A DNA stretch of 64,000 nucleotides from Whitmania pigra (taxonomy: Eukaryota; Annelida; Clitellata; Hirudinida; Haemopidae): positions 1,864,501 through 1,928,500 of the forward strand of contig JAJTWR010000266.1 in the NCBI GenBank assembly GCA_021613335.1, written 5' to 3'. Below are positions 12,739-26,718 of the stretch, one piece after another. How positions within the stretch are numbered: the first letter of the stretch is position 1; every line of letters begins with the position of its first letter. Below the pieces are notes generated by a model. That model ran no database searches. It was not told where the DNA came from and saw only the letters and a list, made by a program, of their open reading frames with translations. The position numbers and the translations under genes were made by a program.

Positions 12739-14674
12739 AAATTAACTACTATTAATTATTGTTATTATTATTATTAATTATTATTATGTACCTCACAAAA
12801 TTCTCACGTTGTCACCGTAACCAGACTGTCTCGAACTTCATTTACAATTTTCTTTCCTCGTAAACCAAGAAATACAGTGACTTTTGTCTCCGTTCCGTGA
12901 GTCTTTTCTAACCAGGATTTCCATGAAGCCAAAAAAGAGACAAGAGAACTGATCCAAATGAGCAAACGATGAGTTGTGATATGCCATTTTATTGGGTAAG
13001 TGTAATTATAACCAAATAGACAGATCTCATAGTAAATATTTCAAACCAAGTGTTTAACAGATTGTAGAAGTTCCAATAGAAACATTAGATTCACTTTTAA
13101 ACTCTGCCTTTGCCATTCCATCATCGTCGTCACCATCGCCATCATGCATGTCAGATTTAATGCGACGTGATGCCAAAGAGAAGTTAAATGACAGAAAACA
13201 CAAATAGATAGTGATACAAAAAAATTATTATGCCATAATCATAAAAAAAAATTACAGAAAACCGTGTAAAAATATTTTGTGACTAGCATAAAAAATAATT
13301 GCCACTAGGATTATCCCCTTGACGTCATCATCATCATCGACACATCCAGCGAACGAAGTCACGTTTAGTCAAAAATGGATGACTCCATACTTAACCTCCT
13401 GTACAAAAAGATTATAAAACAGAAGAAAAGTTTCACGTAAACAATTGATACGACTGTATGTTCGTGTGTGATAAACAATGGCTTTACACACAGTTCATCA
13501 TTTATTAATTAATGTGCATTAATAAGTTAAGCTCCCGTTTCCTAATTGTCAGGTCGTTAATGAGATGCTCGCAAAAACATTTCAGCGTCGACAGTCTCAC
13601 GTGCAGCAAAATGGCTCGGCAGTATTACTGAACAGCACGTGTGGTAATAGTCTCCAATAACTGAAGACCGAAACCAGCTGGATAAATGTGACGAGGATGA
13701 TGACGATGATAGTGATGATGACGATTGTTAAGAACACCACAATATGGTGAATACCATGTCAGGACAATGACAAAGCAGAAGTCAAATAAGAGTGAGCAAG
13801 CCATGTAACCAGAGACGACCTGAGTTTTACAAAGGTCAATGCAATGTAAGAAATGTGAATTGATGGATGAATTCATTGAATTGTGTCCTTGGATGAGATA
13901 TAGACTCTTAACAGTTCTGTGTCATGCTTGCACTTCAAAAGAGAAAATTTGAATGGTATTTCCAAACACGTTTAATAAAAACGTGTGTGTCAAATAATTT
14001 TACGTAAACTTAAAAGAAACTCTTATCAAATAGTCAGCTGATAATTTACACTTTTTATAAGTTTTTAATAAATGTTTAAATAAGTAACAAATTTGAAAAA
14101 CACATCAGAACCCATGCAAGAAATGGTGCTGAGAATCATTGACGTAAAAACAGCTAACAAAAGTTAATTAATGCACCGATCCGACTCCAAATGTGCAGAA
14201 AAAAAAAAACGGTACCATGGCAACACGGACGAGAGGACGCCAACAAGGCAGACGACAAATTATCGTGACACTCCCGACGGACGTTGTAGCAGTGTCGAGG
14301 GCATGACAATGATGATGTTTAATTCAGCAGTTGTTTCTCGAGCAAAGGTGACAGCAGTCTGCAAGAGATCGGGCTGAGCAATGCTCAGTTAAAGAAAGAA
14401 ACCAAATAAGGAGACAAGCCTGTCATAAAAAAAAGTCTTTAACATGAAATTTCTGAATGACTGAAACACAGATGATGGGTGGGAGGTGCCAACAAATATG
14501 ATTGACAAGCAGGTGTCCATGCTCTGCATTCTGCACCATCACCAAGTGGACAACGACAGGTACAAAAGGTTCAAAGAGCACTGACAACTGGAGTGATTAC
14601 GTTAATAACAAACCAATTCCACCACCACAGCAGTTCTGTTTCACACACAAAATCCTGTTTCTAATCGTCGGAGA
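12739..14674. other. Non-coding DNA, probably including ABHD17 3' UTR
   Basis: About 1.9 kb of mixed composition 3' of ABHD17. Contains scattered GATGAT runs (13690-13730), two CACGTG sites near 13597 and 13635, and a palindromic RFX X-box-like site (CCATGGCAAC) near 14214. No convincing coding exon. Confidence 0.5.
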
Positions 14675-16454
14675 CTAACTCAGGGGCAGTTCTTCCTCAA
14701 TGAATTTGTGCAGCCTCTCCGTGTAGACAGGGTACATCTCGATGTCGTTGTGGCCTGCCCCGTGAACCCAGAGGGGAGCCACGGTCTTGGGGCACTGTTT
14801 GAAAATGTTCTGACCATGACAAATGTCGATGACTTCATCTTCAGTCCCGTGGATCACAAGGACGGGAGACTTAATGTCCTTGGCCTTGTCAATGCTGGAA
14901 TGAAGAAAAACAGCTTGAAAGTTAGATTGCTGAATGCATGTCATGACTCATGAGCAAAGATTTAAGCACTACGATGCTCAATTTGTCTTTAAAGTTTAAT
15001 TTAGATGTTACTAATTTTTTTTCAAGAAAAACATGTAAAACCTTCTTTTTGATAAAGTGTTTAAAAATTAATTTAAAAAACAAATATAAACAGATGAGAT
15101 ATTATTAATAAACCAAATTTTTATCTATTACCAAATTATTTAAAAAAAAAAATAAATTAAAACTCATAAAGAAAGATCCCTGAAAACCAAAAACATTACC
15201 AACAAGAATCAACGAAGAGTTAAATATAACCTTGGGAAAGCATCAAAGAACCAGGTGTCTTTGGTCTTGGGGAAGACAATCCTCATGCCGGACATGAGGG
15301 GGCAGTGAAGGACCACCCCTGCGACCTTGATCTTCGAGGCAAGGTCTACCGTTGGCACCGTGCCAATGCTCTGACCGTAAAGGATGGTAGTCTCTGGGTT
15401 TATGTTTAACCTGGCAATAAAAGCAAAATCAAGTTTAAATAAAGTTTAGAATAAAAAAAAAAGGGGAGTCATCCATAATTGAAAATATTTGTTTTTATAA
15501 ATAGTTTTGGAAACCATTTTAAGGAGCTTGCCCGTGAAGTGTACTCAATGAAAATCAGAATTTTAAATCTCAGCCATCCAGTCTCAAACCAGAAATGTGA
15601 CCAAAGACATTTCAATTAACAAGCACATATTCATTATTTAATATTAATTAGCTATCAACTGATATGACTGATTACCTGATTTCAGGTAAATCCAATTAAA
15701 AAATAGCCTCTCAAACAAATTTTTAAACCAAATGTTTGAATAAGAAATAAAATGAAATTAAAAAACACAACAAATTTACAGAATTTGACTTTGGTCACGA
15801 CATGCACCTCCTCAATGCTTACTTGTCTCTTAAGAACTCCAGAGCAGCATCTGCATCCGCATAGAGATTGGCCTCACTCGGAGTTCCAGTGCTCGCTCCG
15901 TATCCCGAGTAGTCGTAGCAGAAGATGTTGCACTGGAACTCGTTGGCAAAGTAGGTCAGGAAGCTGCTCATTTGTCCGATGTCGACAGCATTTCCGTGGC
16001 TGAAGAGGATCGTGTACCTCTGGTTAAGTTTGCTGGACAAGGACAAAGGTGTCGTGACATTAAATAAGAATCAAAAGCGACATCGTGTGTCATTCATCAT
16101 TGTGGTGTAAAAATGTTTATAATTCGGCCAACATTTAGCTTAAAATATTCTAGGATATTCTCACTTTCCAAAAAATCGTCTAATCTTCGGCTTGACAAAG
16201 ATGCAAGCTATCGTCTCCTTCTTTTTTGTAACGCATGTGAATGCTTCAATGTTCTCCAGTTCTGCTGGTCCAAATTGCCACTCAGCAGGTTCCAGAGGTC
16301 TGAAGACCTTTTTTTGTCCGTCAAGAACATCGACGAAGACATAAGTCGGATCGGGAGGAACAAAAGCAAGTTTATTCGTGATTTTAGATGGCAAAGGTGG
16401 ACAACAAAAAATGTTGCATAAAGCACGAAAAGTGGGCCATGGTAGTTTAGACAT
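14675..16454 (-). CDS. ABHD17: ABHD17 depalmitoylase (alpha/beta hydrolase)
   Basis: Serine hydrolase that removes palmitate from membrane proteins such as Ras and PSD-95 in vertebrates. Four exons, 16454-16165, 16032-15823, 15410-15231 and 14894-14675, join to 299 residues, close to human ABHD17A-C (about 290-330). The N terminus has the Cys cluster (CNIFCCPP, residues 13-20) that is itself palmitoylated in the family, then LAF.PPDPTY. The hydrolase core shows LFSHGNAVD, the GXSXG nucleophile elbow GQSIG (Ser181), HGTEDEV (Asp246) and GAGHND (His275). The start ATG is first in frame. It lies head to head with RPRD2. Vertebrates have three paralogues; this sequence does not tell which, as expected for a single ancestral gene. 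Confidence 0.95.
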
Positions 16455-17133
16455 GTTTCTCTTACAATAAATTGATAAACAGATGCGTGCTAAACAAAAC
16501 TAGGTGTTGGTAAGGTATAGAAACAAGAACTAAGAGAGGAGGTTGCACCACAAGATGTTAAGCGAAAATTCCCTATATAAGCCGTGGTGACTAGATGTAC
16601 AAATAGAAGCCAAATAAGTGTCGAAATGATACTTTGTAACGGAATTAACTGTTTTTGCTTAGTTTTTCTCCAACGGTCCTACATAAAATGTTAATAAACA
16701 AACTGAAATGAATGTTTGAAAACAAAAACATTAAAAGCTAGCTCCTGATACAAATTATCATCAAATAATTTCTTATTATATTAGCCTGAAATTTTATGCA
16801 CATTGTAAAGCAAATGTTACTAAAAATAATACTAACATTATTAGCAGATTAAGCAATGTTGCGCAAATGTTCCAATAATTACTTTCCTAAATCTAGTTAA
16901 TTAAAAATGTTCCAGTTTATTATAGATATAATGTTTTTGAAAACAACTTTCTTTACGCTTGCTTTTCGTATTCTCAAAATCTAAGAATTGTTTATATTTG
17001 TGGGATATTTGGTGCGAGCCGAAATATTTACTGTCCTAGTTATTTTGTGCGTAAATATTTGTTTTTTTGTACAGCATTTCGCCTGGGAATTATGTTTATG
17101 GATTGACTTTACTAGTTCCCGAGATAGAAAACA
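16455..17133. promoter_or_regulatory. Shared divergent promoter region of ABHD17 and RPRD2
   Basis: Only 679 bp separate the two start codons, which face away from each other, so both promoters and 5' UTRs must lie here. AT-rich, without a CpG-rich block or an obvious strong TATA box. Co-regulation is an inference from spacing only. Confidence 0.6.
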
Positions 17134-20100
17134 ATGAATATGGGTAGTAGCAGTCCCCTGGATGCTAAACTCGTCGAAAAAAAACTGCAAAATCTCAGCA
17201 ATACTCGTGAGAGCATTCAAACACTTTCCATGTGGGCAATCAGTCACAAAGCTCAGCACGAACAAATCGTTTCTATTTGGTTTCAAGTTCTCAAAACTGG
17301 TAATCATTTTCTTTAAATAATATATCTATGTTTTGGAAGGAGTGCTTTGAATTTTTATATGATACGTAAGGATAAATAATAAATCTTTTTAGTTGTGGGT
17401 TTACATTTCTAACATTCTATTAAATTATTTTTAATGCTATGTCTTCAAATGAACCTCTCAGTAATTTTATTTCTTGATAATTTAACGGTCAACATTTCAA
17501 ATGATTTTTAAACTTTTGGAATTAAAACATAGCCTGTGGCATCTCTTATAGTGCTATATTTTGAGTCAAAGGTCATAAATAGATGGCTAGCAACAAAAGA
17601 GCATCTTGACCTTATGAAATTGAGATGATAACGTTAATAATAATTAACAGGCCAAGTAGGTTTGTTTCCTTCTACGGGCAATAAAAGCATGCCATTAACT
17701 TTAAAGATCATCAAATCAACTTAATTAATTAACTCTATTTGTTCTGGAAAACTTATCAAACTTAGAATTCTATTAAGTGACACGTTTGCATCGCTTGACC
17801 AACTTTTTTGAAATCGATCCTTCAGCAAAGATCGAGCTACGACTCTGTCTCTTCTACTTGTGCAACGACATTGTTCAAACCTGTCGTCGAGAACACGCAG
17901 TGGTATTCAAGGACGCTTTCAAAGAAGTTTTGAAGGATGCTGCACTTCTGGTCAGGTAGGTGTCAACATTAATTAAACTATTATTAATTTATGATCATTC
18001 TTATTGTTCCCATTGTCCTTAAGTATACTATTATTAATTTATGATTATTCTTACTGTTCCAATTGTCCTTAATTATACTATTATTAATTTATGATTATCT
18101 TTATCGCTGGCATCGTTATGCTATTCCTTGGCTTCTCATCTGGTGATGGATGAGAAATACTGAAAGATGTAAGCAATTCACAAAAGAAAAAATGCTTTTA
18201 TTGTTATTTTATTTTATTATTATTATTTACTTTTATTATTATTGTTATTGATTATGTAAAATTATGTATATTATTATTGATTATGTAAAATTAAAATTGT
18301 AATGTCATAGTAGTTGACATAATTGGCTAGGGTTAAGGAGAACGTTTAGTCACAGCAACAAGGGTTTTAATACTGGATGCGCAATTAGGCATATAAATTT
18401 GCCTTGCTCATCATGCTTTTGAAATATTAGTTATTACTCAAACCCTGTTAGGTTTTTAATTAACCATTCTACTTTTAACTAAGTAATTAAGTAGCTAGCT
18501 AAATCTAGTCATAATACAGTGACATTTAAAAAGGCATAAAATTTCATTTTCATTGTATTTCAGTCTTTCTTATAATACTTTCTCATACCTAGTGATTGCT
18601 TCTCTTTGTTTCAATCGACAATGTTGGAGTTGAAAGTTCAAAGTTTATTTGATTTTAAGGGATGCTTCTGTGAGGTCCAGTGTCAAGAGGATATTCAAGA
18701 TATGGCTGGAAAGAAAAGTCTATGATGAGGCTTTTGTCAAGGAACTACTGGCGACTTTGTGTGCGTGCGCCTTTTGCATTTTTGAGAAATTAAAATCGAG
18801 ACGAATTTAAACATTCAAATGAGATATTTTGTATGAAAATATTTGACAAGTTGACATTGGTATTGTAACTCAATTCAAAACTTGTTGTCAACTTTTTCAT
18901 GCACTCCACTGTGATGAGAAGGTAACTTGTAGGACTTGTAATTAATGCAAATATTGTTGTTGGATCTGTTGTCAAGGTGATATTTGTTTAACTCTTGAAT
19001 CCACAGATAACACAAAGGTTAAGTCAAGCCTCAGTTCAAAGCTTTTGGCTGGATTTCATGTGAGTTTAGCTTAAACAGCCATCTCATCTTTTTCCAATGT
19101 TGAATATTAAAGGATACATTTTTTAATAATTTTTACATTTATTTTATGATGTCATTTAAATTGTTAGCGTTGTTGTTATTTATAATTTAAATTTACTTGT
19201 CTAGCACATTAATACTGACGATAATTAATATACAATTTATAAAGCATTTATAGCCTAGCTTATTAATGTTGCCCTCACCATCATCATCATTATTATTTTT
19301 TATTTTTTTTGTTGACACAAGAGGTTAATGACAGTTTGCTTAATAAATAAATAAATGATTTAAATTTAACAACAGTCATACGATTAAATGCAGCCTGAAA
19401 ACCTGAAGAAGAGCATAATCGAGATGACAGAATTGGAGGAGCAAGTTGAAGTTCAAAGGGCAGAACTTTCCGACCCCATCTGGACTGCAGAGGAGGTCGA
19501 CGCTCACAAGCAGGAGATGAAAAGTAATAAATAAAATGACCCATTTAGCGACCATTTAACTATTACTCATTAATTTTATTTATTGGCAACATTACTTATT
19601 AAGTATCTTAAGGGTGCCATTAATTAATTATCCTTACAATGGAAGCTGCCACTGTTGAACTTTGAACTTTTGATCAAATTCCAGACAGAGGAGAGGGTGA
19701 GGAGCTTGTCCGGAAGATGGAGAAAATCAGATCGGAGTACGAGAAGTATGTCGCCTCGCTGGAGAAGGAAGGATCGCAAAGGAAGGAGTTGATTCTCACC
19801 TTGGAACTCAGTGAACTCTTCTACGATGCTCAGTTGGGGGAGTGCAACATCCTTACTACAGTAGGTTTTATTTTTATATCGACGAAGTCCATTGGAAAAC
19901 CACGCTCAACGATTTGTACTAATTGACATGTTCAATAATAATGTTATGGGGTATTATTATTATGTTTATGGTAGTGTTAATGTTATGGTTGTCATAGTTG
20001 TTGTTGCTAACAATCCAGGCTTACAAGACCTACACCACGAAGCTGAACCAGGTGAAGAAGAGACTTTGGGAGTTCCTCCACCCAGAAGAGAAAGAGAAGG

Positions 20101-21641
20101 ATCAACTGAAGAAGATGAGGAAAAGGAAAAAGAGCAAATCCATTGACCTGGATGAGACCACGACCCCGCCTTTCCCTTTTACGAGCACCATCGAAGTTTC
20201 ACATCACAACGGTCCTATTCTGATTCATAGTGTAAAAGGTACGTTTAATCCTGTAATTCATTGAAAGTTACTATGAATATTCATGGACTTATTGTTCAAC
20301 TTAACACTATACCATCCATAGTAGAGATAACCTTTTTACTTCTAGTAAAACATATGCAGTATGATTTAGCTCTTCTTAAAGCTGCTTCTTTTACAATTTC
20401 TACAAAAGCAGAAACCCTCCCGCTAGCGCCCAGTCCACCGCCCCCTCCGTCGGAGTTGTGGGGGGTTCCATCCACGGCACCCGTGAAGAAGGAGGTTCAT
20501 CAGTTTCATCATTTCCAGGTCGACCATCAGCCAAACCAGTTGCACAATGAGCCAAATTTTTACCAACAACATCAAGAGTTGCAACAACATCAGCAGCAAC
20601 AGCTTCAACAACAATACCACCCTCCTGTGACTCTTCTGCAGTCACAAATACAACAATTGCCTCATTCGTTCTCTGCCACCACTGCGCCAATAACCGCCAA
20701 GGTTTCCAATGCCGTTACCGACGACTGTTACGAAATGAACCATTACGAGATAGGGGGTGAGAAAGGCACCCCGGTGTACGACGAGGACGTCATGGAAAGC
20801 GGGGATGCCACGCCCGTGCAGGACGAGGATCCTGCCGATGGTTACGTATCTTCCAAAGAACGCAAAGCGTCTCGTCCTGGCTTAGACAACTCCAAGGACC
20901 ATTCTTCGTCTCAGCCTGGGGTTTTCATGGGCATCAGGAGTTCAGGACCACTTGGGAAACCCCCTGGGATTGGTTTCCCCATCGGATGCCTTCCTACCAC
21001 CCCGGACGTAACCCGTCCTCCTCCTCCGCTTAACATCTTCTTTTCTCCTCCGGGTATGATCAAGAGCACGACTCCGGGCAGCATGGGTGACAAGGAAAAG
21101 TCATCGGTCGATGCACCCCAAGGCCAGGCGCTTCATCCTCAAATCATGCAGATGCCTCCGGGAATGTTTTCCATCGTCGGAATGCCGATACCATCTTCGA
21201 TCGCTTCTCCGACTCTTCCACAATTTGGGATGATTCCCTTTGCGGGTGCTGCTTTACCGTCGCAACAGCAACAATTGGCTCAAGGACAGCCAAATTTCAA
21301 TCTTCTTCCAGCTGTGGGGCAGACCCAGCTCATGCCCCAGCTTGCTATTTCAGGTCCATTTTCCCAGCAGATAATGTCTCCTCCTCCCATGGTTAATCCA
21401 CTCCAAACCATGCAACAACAGCAGCAGCAGTCTCAACAGCCTCAACAAGTCTCTCAACGACAATTCCAGAAGTTTTCCAACATTCAGCCACTCGTGCTGA
21501 TGTCTGACAATCAGAAGCGTCCGGAATTTCGTGGCAGTCCGTCTCCATCTCTCTCCTCGTCTTCCATTCCGACCCTGGAGAGATCCAACTCTGCCAATGA
21601 AGCCCACTACCAATCTTTGATTCCCACCACCACTACCAACC

Positions 21642-21674
<33 letters not shown>

Positions 21675-21844
21675 ACTACTCTACCCTTCCACGAGGCATT
21701 GCCAGAGCTCGAGACCATTTCAAGGACGGAGAATCTGCCGACAAGAGGTCGAGGCCCAGGATCAACCAAAACAATCTGACGCACGTCAAAACCATGGAGC
21801 ATTCAAATGTGGCCGGTCATACAGTTCGGGAAGCGAACCTCTGA
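17134..21844 (+). CDS. RPRD2: RPRD2-like CTD-interacting protein
   Basis: Nuclear protein that binds the phosphorylated C-terminal domain of RNA polymerase II. Eight exons: 17134-17299, 17826-17955, 18660-18760, 19007-19059, 19394-19523, 19685-19860, 20019-20238, 20412-21844; all in phase, 802 residues. Residues about 12-150 form the CID domain (ESIQTLS.W, LFYLCNDIVQTCRREHAVVF, VKRIFKIW.ERKVY), followed by the RPRD coiled coil (ELEEQVE, then YEKYVASLEKEG) with the family phrase LFYDAQ and AYKTYTTKLNQVKK. The last exon is low-complexity, rich in Pro, Gln, Ser and Met, with CAG/CAA and an AAC-encoded Asn run. The CID wording and length point to RPRD2 rather than the short RPRD1A/B. Human RPRD2 is far longer at the C terminus. 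No defect seen. Confidence 0.92.
17977..18100. repeat. 50-bp tandem repeat in RPRD2 intron 2
   Basis: About 2.5 copies with an exact 50-bp period: the unit start ACTATTATTAATTTATGAT recurs at 17977, 18027 and 18077, with a few substitutions between copies. Confidence 0.9.
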
Positions 21845-21937
21845 CTTGATGGATGCTCGACATTTTGAAAATGTCATCAGATGTAATTAAACGAAGCATC
21901 ATTATTCATAAGAATCATCATTGTTCGAATTATTATC

Positions 21938-21939
21938 CA

Positions 21940-22021
<82 letters not shown>

Positions 22022-22045
22022 GTTATTATTATTGTTATTGTTACT
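21938..22045. repeat. (TTA)n microsatellite
   Basis: About 35 near-perfect units just beyond the RPRD2 stop, so probably inside its 3' UTR. It creates spurious poly-Tyr and poly-Leu open frames. Confidence 0.97.
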
Positions 22046-24169
22046 ATTAAACTCTGAAACTATTAAAATGCCTCCCCGTCTGTTTGCTTGTTTTGGCGAT
22101 TTGTTTGTTTACAAATTGGATTGTAACCATGGTGAGTGAACCTGCTTTTGCATCTCCTTGTGTTTATTGTTTTGCAATTTCAATGTCATTCGATCGATGC
22201 TCGCGTCAAATTAATAATGACAAGTTTTTCGCGCATACGAGTCTAGCGATTAAATAGAATCAATTGTAACCAATTGCTTAACTAATTATTAAATTTGGTA
22301 ACACATGTTAACATTTTGACGAATAATTTCCAGAGCAGATCAAGCTAAGCCCAGATCGGAATCTGACGAGTGGTTTGTCTATTAAAATATAATTCCTTAT
22401 TTAATCAATATTAGACTATTTGAAATTTATCTCTTTAAATATTAATCTAAATTAGCGACGGCTCCGGAACGCGGCCGCCTCGATTCTGTAGATGACGTTG
22501 ATATCGACATCTATCGAATTTGTTAATAAAATAATTAATGTTCATAATTTCTTCCGCGGGACTGCAGGGAGCATTTAAATTCGTAAATGGATTAAATGCG
22601 AGAAACTCAAAGTATTTTAGATCTCGGCCTATTTTTTTTTTTATTCAATGCTCTTCTTACGGCAGCCATGAAGGATTTACAAGACAAGTGATGGTTGCAC
22701 TTTTAATCACTACCTGGTGGCTTGCATTTCCTGTCGATTGTAATGTAATGTTACTCGTAAAGTGATGATTATGATAATCCTTGATGATGATGACGATGAT
22801 TATGTGTCTTATATATACTCTATATATCAAATAATAGAAACATTATATATGAAATGCATGTATTCCGTGAATGTGATTGTAAGTACTTGTAACGCTCACT
22901 GCTACAGTGTAGATGTTGATGTAAGACAATGGAACTGGTTGTTATAGATGGTTGCTATTGTTGTTTGGAATTGATTTTCTGTTATCCACTCAATATATCT
23001 CCGAATCATATCGCTTGTTAACTTCGTCCATGTTTCTGTTGTTGTTGTTGTTGGTATTTGTTCGCTTCAAAGGTATTACAGAGGTTTGCCATGGAACTCG
23101 ATTTCTGCCTACACTTGATACACGTTTTCAGTCATTTGTCTGTTTATTTGTGACAGTTTAAAATTACATTATTATTATTAATCACTAATTTATTATTATT
23201 ATGCTATTGTTGTTTTACTATTGTGGAGACTTATTAACAGTTTTTGAGACAATTGGTTTTTCCCACCTGCTTTCAAATGTTCGAATTGATTCTCTTTTTT
23301 TTTCTTCATTTTAGCGTTTCTTTGTTTTTTGTACCAGCGAACTGAATTCAATTGACAATTTTACATCTTCAAAATAATGAATATGAAACGAGTGAAATTA
23401 TTAAATTTATTAAATTATTTATTTTATTATTGAAATAATAATTATTATTATATTATATAAACTACTAACAACTTAAAATTTCACCAAACCTATCGTTCAC
23501 CCCGCATTTCCTTCTGCTACGAATCGCTGGGGCGACATCGACTTCACCGGCGACCGCTTCTGAAGTCGGCGCTGCATAAATGCAATAAAGTCTGGACGGC
23601 GAAAAAGTGCGCAATTGATTTCATAGACCAGCAGAACCCGATGACCTATTCAATTGACCTCTGGGGAACTCCGGTTTAGCAACAATTTTTTTCTCCGAAT
23701 GGTCATCGCCCTCGTCCATATGCCTCGGTATTTCCGTTTGTCAGGCCTCTTGTCACTGCTATGCTCTCTGTCTTTTTTATTAAAAGAGGACCAAAGAATT
23801 TAATTAATTAATTCACATGGAATTCACTCATCATTTGAGACTCGAAATTCATGATTTACATCGAGTTCGTTCTCTTTTTTAATCTCAACCTCAGTCGAGT
23901 GCATGCGATGAAGTGGACGACAAGCGGATGGAAAGAGGCTGAAAAGATGGAAGAAGACGGTAAATCTCGTAATGTGCTTTGCTTCAACTTGGGGAAAGAT
24001 TTGATAAGAAGATTCCTAGGATGCAATAATCTAACTCGCTTGACTGTCACGCATGGCCACCTTACTGCTCTTTTGTCGCCGCTGGCAACTCCTGATTGTT
24101 CAGTCCCAGACCCGGTTTCATTCATTCATTCGTTCTTTTCAGAGTTCTTATCTTTCGTCGTTTTTCGTT
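22046..24169. other. Gene-free DNA downstream of RPRD2
   Basis: AT-rich, no clear gene. One plus-strand stretch, about 23475-23679, is open for nearly 68 codons with moderate GC (containing KVWTAKKCAIDF), but it lacks an upstream ATG and a convincing acceptor, so I do not call it. Confidence 0.4.
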
Positions 24170-24301
24170 ATCATCATCCTCCTCCTCTTCATCATCGCCA
24201 TCGTCATCATCCTCATCATCATCGCCATCATCATCATCATCATCGTCGTCGTCGTCGTCGTCGTCATCATCATCATCATCATTATCATCGTCATCATCGT
24301 C
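24170..24301. repeat. TCA/TCG trinucleotide array
   Basis: Compound run of TCA, TCG and TCC triplets, about 130 bp. Confidence 0.95.
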
Positions 24302-26687
24302 ATGTGATTCAATTCGTATAATTCATGTGATGCTCATCATCACGAGCAACAACAACGAGAAAAGAAGTACCTCGGAGATTCACGATGTCCACGTTATGGC
24401 GATAATACGAGAGGTCAAAAGGTCACGAGACCATCATCTTCTGCCCGACTGGTGACCCGTGAAACGGAGGTTGTTGTGCCTCTGCTTCTCCGTGTCAGAC
24501 TTCAGTCCCTCTGTCAAGACCACCCACCTCCCCGTGGTCGTCATCATCATCATCATCTTCATGTTACTTTTTGACGTCGTCGTAGTTAATGTAATAATAA
24601 TATCGTTACAGTAATAATAATAAAATAATAAGAGGAAGATGATATAATAATGAACATCACCATAATAATAATAATCACCATTACTACCAGCATCATCAGC
24701 CTAGCTTCCATCATTTTCTGCTCCTTATCCTTTATCGTCAGCACATCATCCACACATCTTCGGAAGAAGCGAGAGATGGTGGAATGAAAGACAGGAACGA
24801 ATAAAGAAGAGATAGTGACGTATGCGAGGGGGACCTCCGTGCAGCCTAACACTCGCCTTGCATTCAAAAAGGCACAACAGAGCCATCTATTTCTCGCCTG
24901 CTATCTCATCTTCATGAGCCCATAAATGTCTCCCTAGGCCCCTTTCCAGGCACCTCTCGTGTGGTCTTCCTCCGTCATTCGTCTCCTTTCCGGCGGCCTT
25001 CCATGGATAAACCCGTGCCCCGCTGGGGACCGCACCATGACCCATTGAGTTCATCGTGCCCTAATTTCTGAAATTGTTTTGAGTTGTAATTATCTTTTTA
25101 AATATTTATGTATGTGATGTAATTCCTGTAATTTGTGATATTCGGGTTTAAATCGTTTTTTTTTCTTTATATTTTCTGTGACACTCCATCTTCCATGGAA
25201 AAGCCTCGATTTAGCCTACGTGACGGGAATGTCAGTCACGTGATGACAGATGAATTATGATTGGCCGAGCTTTTGAAGGCAATAAATTCGGCCATTACCA
25301 AGACTGTATGATTTCACGGTCCGACGCCCGTCCACGGCACCAGGGACGTACTGGATTCCCGGATTTATGAAGAAGAATAATCTCCCGGCCTAGCTGGATG
25401 AGCGCCGACGCCGGCGCAATACGTCAAACTTGCGTCCGGGTGATTGCCAAGAGACAGGCGGGATGGAGGACATGATTTTAAGATCAAGAAATTCCTTGAT
25501 GACACAAAGCCCTCAACTACCAGTCATCGACAACAACAATGACTCAGATGACCTAATGACCCATTTTCATTGGCCGGTCTTAACGTGTCTACTAAAATAG
25601 GTCATTAGAGATTACGAAAAATGGAACTCAAATTTTCGCATTACTTTCAACCGGCTATTACATCCAATAGTGTCAGAGTCATAATGGCCCTTTTCAGCCA
25701 CTGATCGATACCAATACCTTGGTGATGTCACGGACTCCGCGATTTTCCCGGAACAATAATAGTCCTCAAATAATTTTCTCAGACCACGGCGCAACAACAT
25801 ACTGGACGATCTCGGTGAGCGCCAAATCTCGTCGAATGGCGCGTGACTTGACGCCGGATATTTGCCAGCTTTCACTTTCTAAGTCACTCGAGCGTGAAAA
25901 TACCGAACAACGGCACTAAGAACTCCGGCAAGATCTGCCCGAGCTGAAGAGCTACCAGCAACAAGACCTAATCCGGGATTAATCCGTGACGCCGGATCAT
26001 CCGTGGATATTGTGCCGGGTATAATTCTGACGGCCACTCAGGCGAGGTGTGCTGCACACGCATAACTGGGGACTGTTAATCAAAACTACGTAAATTTCAA
26101 TTACCACGATAATACAGTAGTTAGTACAAAATTATAAAAAAATGACAATAATAATATTTATATTTAATAGTAATTAATACCATAATCCAGAAAGCTAAAG
26201 TTACAAAACCAGAAATATTTCAAATGTTGGTGTTACTTTCCATTACCACGTACCATCAATTGTGTGTCTGGCTGTGAAAAAATGGTGACAGTCCGCTAGT
26301 TAAATGTTCTTTGGGGCAACCTAAGACCCCTAGTCCATGTTTCAACGGGCTGGGATCTCCCTAATCCACCAATAAAAAGCAGACGATTGTATATATTAGC
26401 GCACTCGAATGTACGCGCCTGTCGTGCGCTCGCATAAGCGCCAATCCGGACGCTATGTTCGTGAGGTAGAGTTGTAAATTATGGCAGTTGTAATTATGTT
26501 GTTATTTAATCAATGCTGATATCATAATATGTATTATTACTTGTTACTAAAATGTTTTGATTCCAGAAATTTAATGAATAACATAAAAATATCATAGTTT
26601 AAGAATGTGTAAATGTGTATAAATGTTTAGCGCTACAAAGTAGAATTCATTTTAAAAATTAAATGATAATAATTAAAAAAAAATTAA

Positions 26688-26718
<31 letters not shown>

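Noticed and set aside
21350..21802. 150-codon minus-strand open frame
   Set aside because: Shadow of the last RPRD2 exon.
23475..23679. Possible coding exon of about 68 codons
   Set aside because: No start codon, weak acceptor, no partner exon and no family resemblance.
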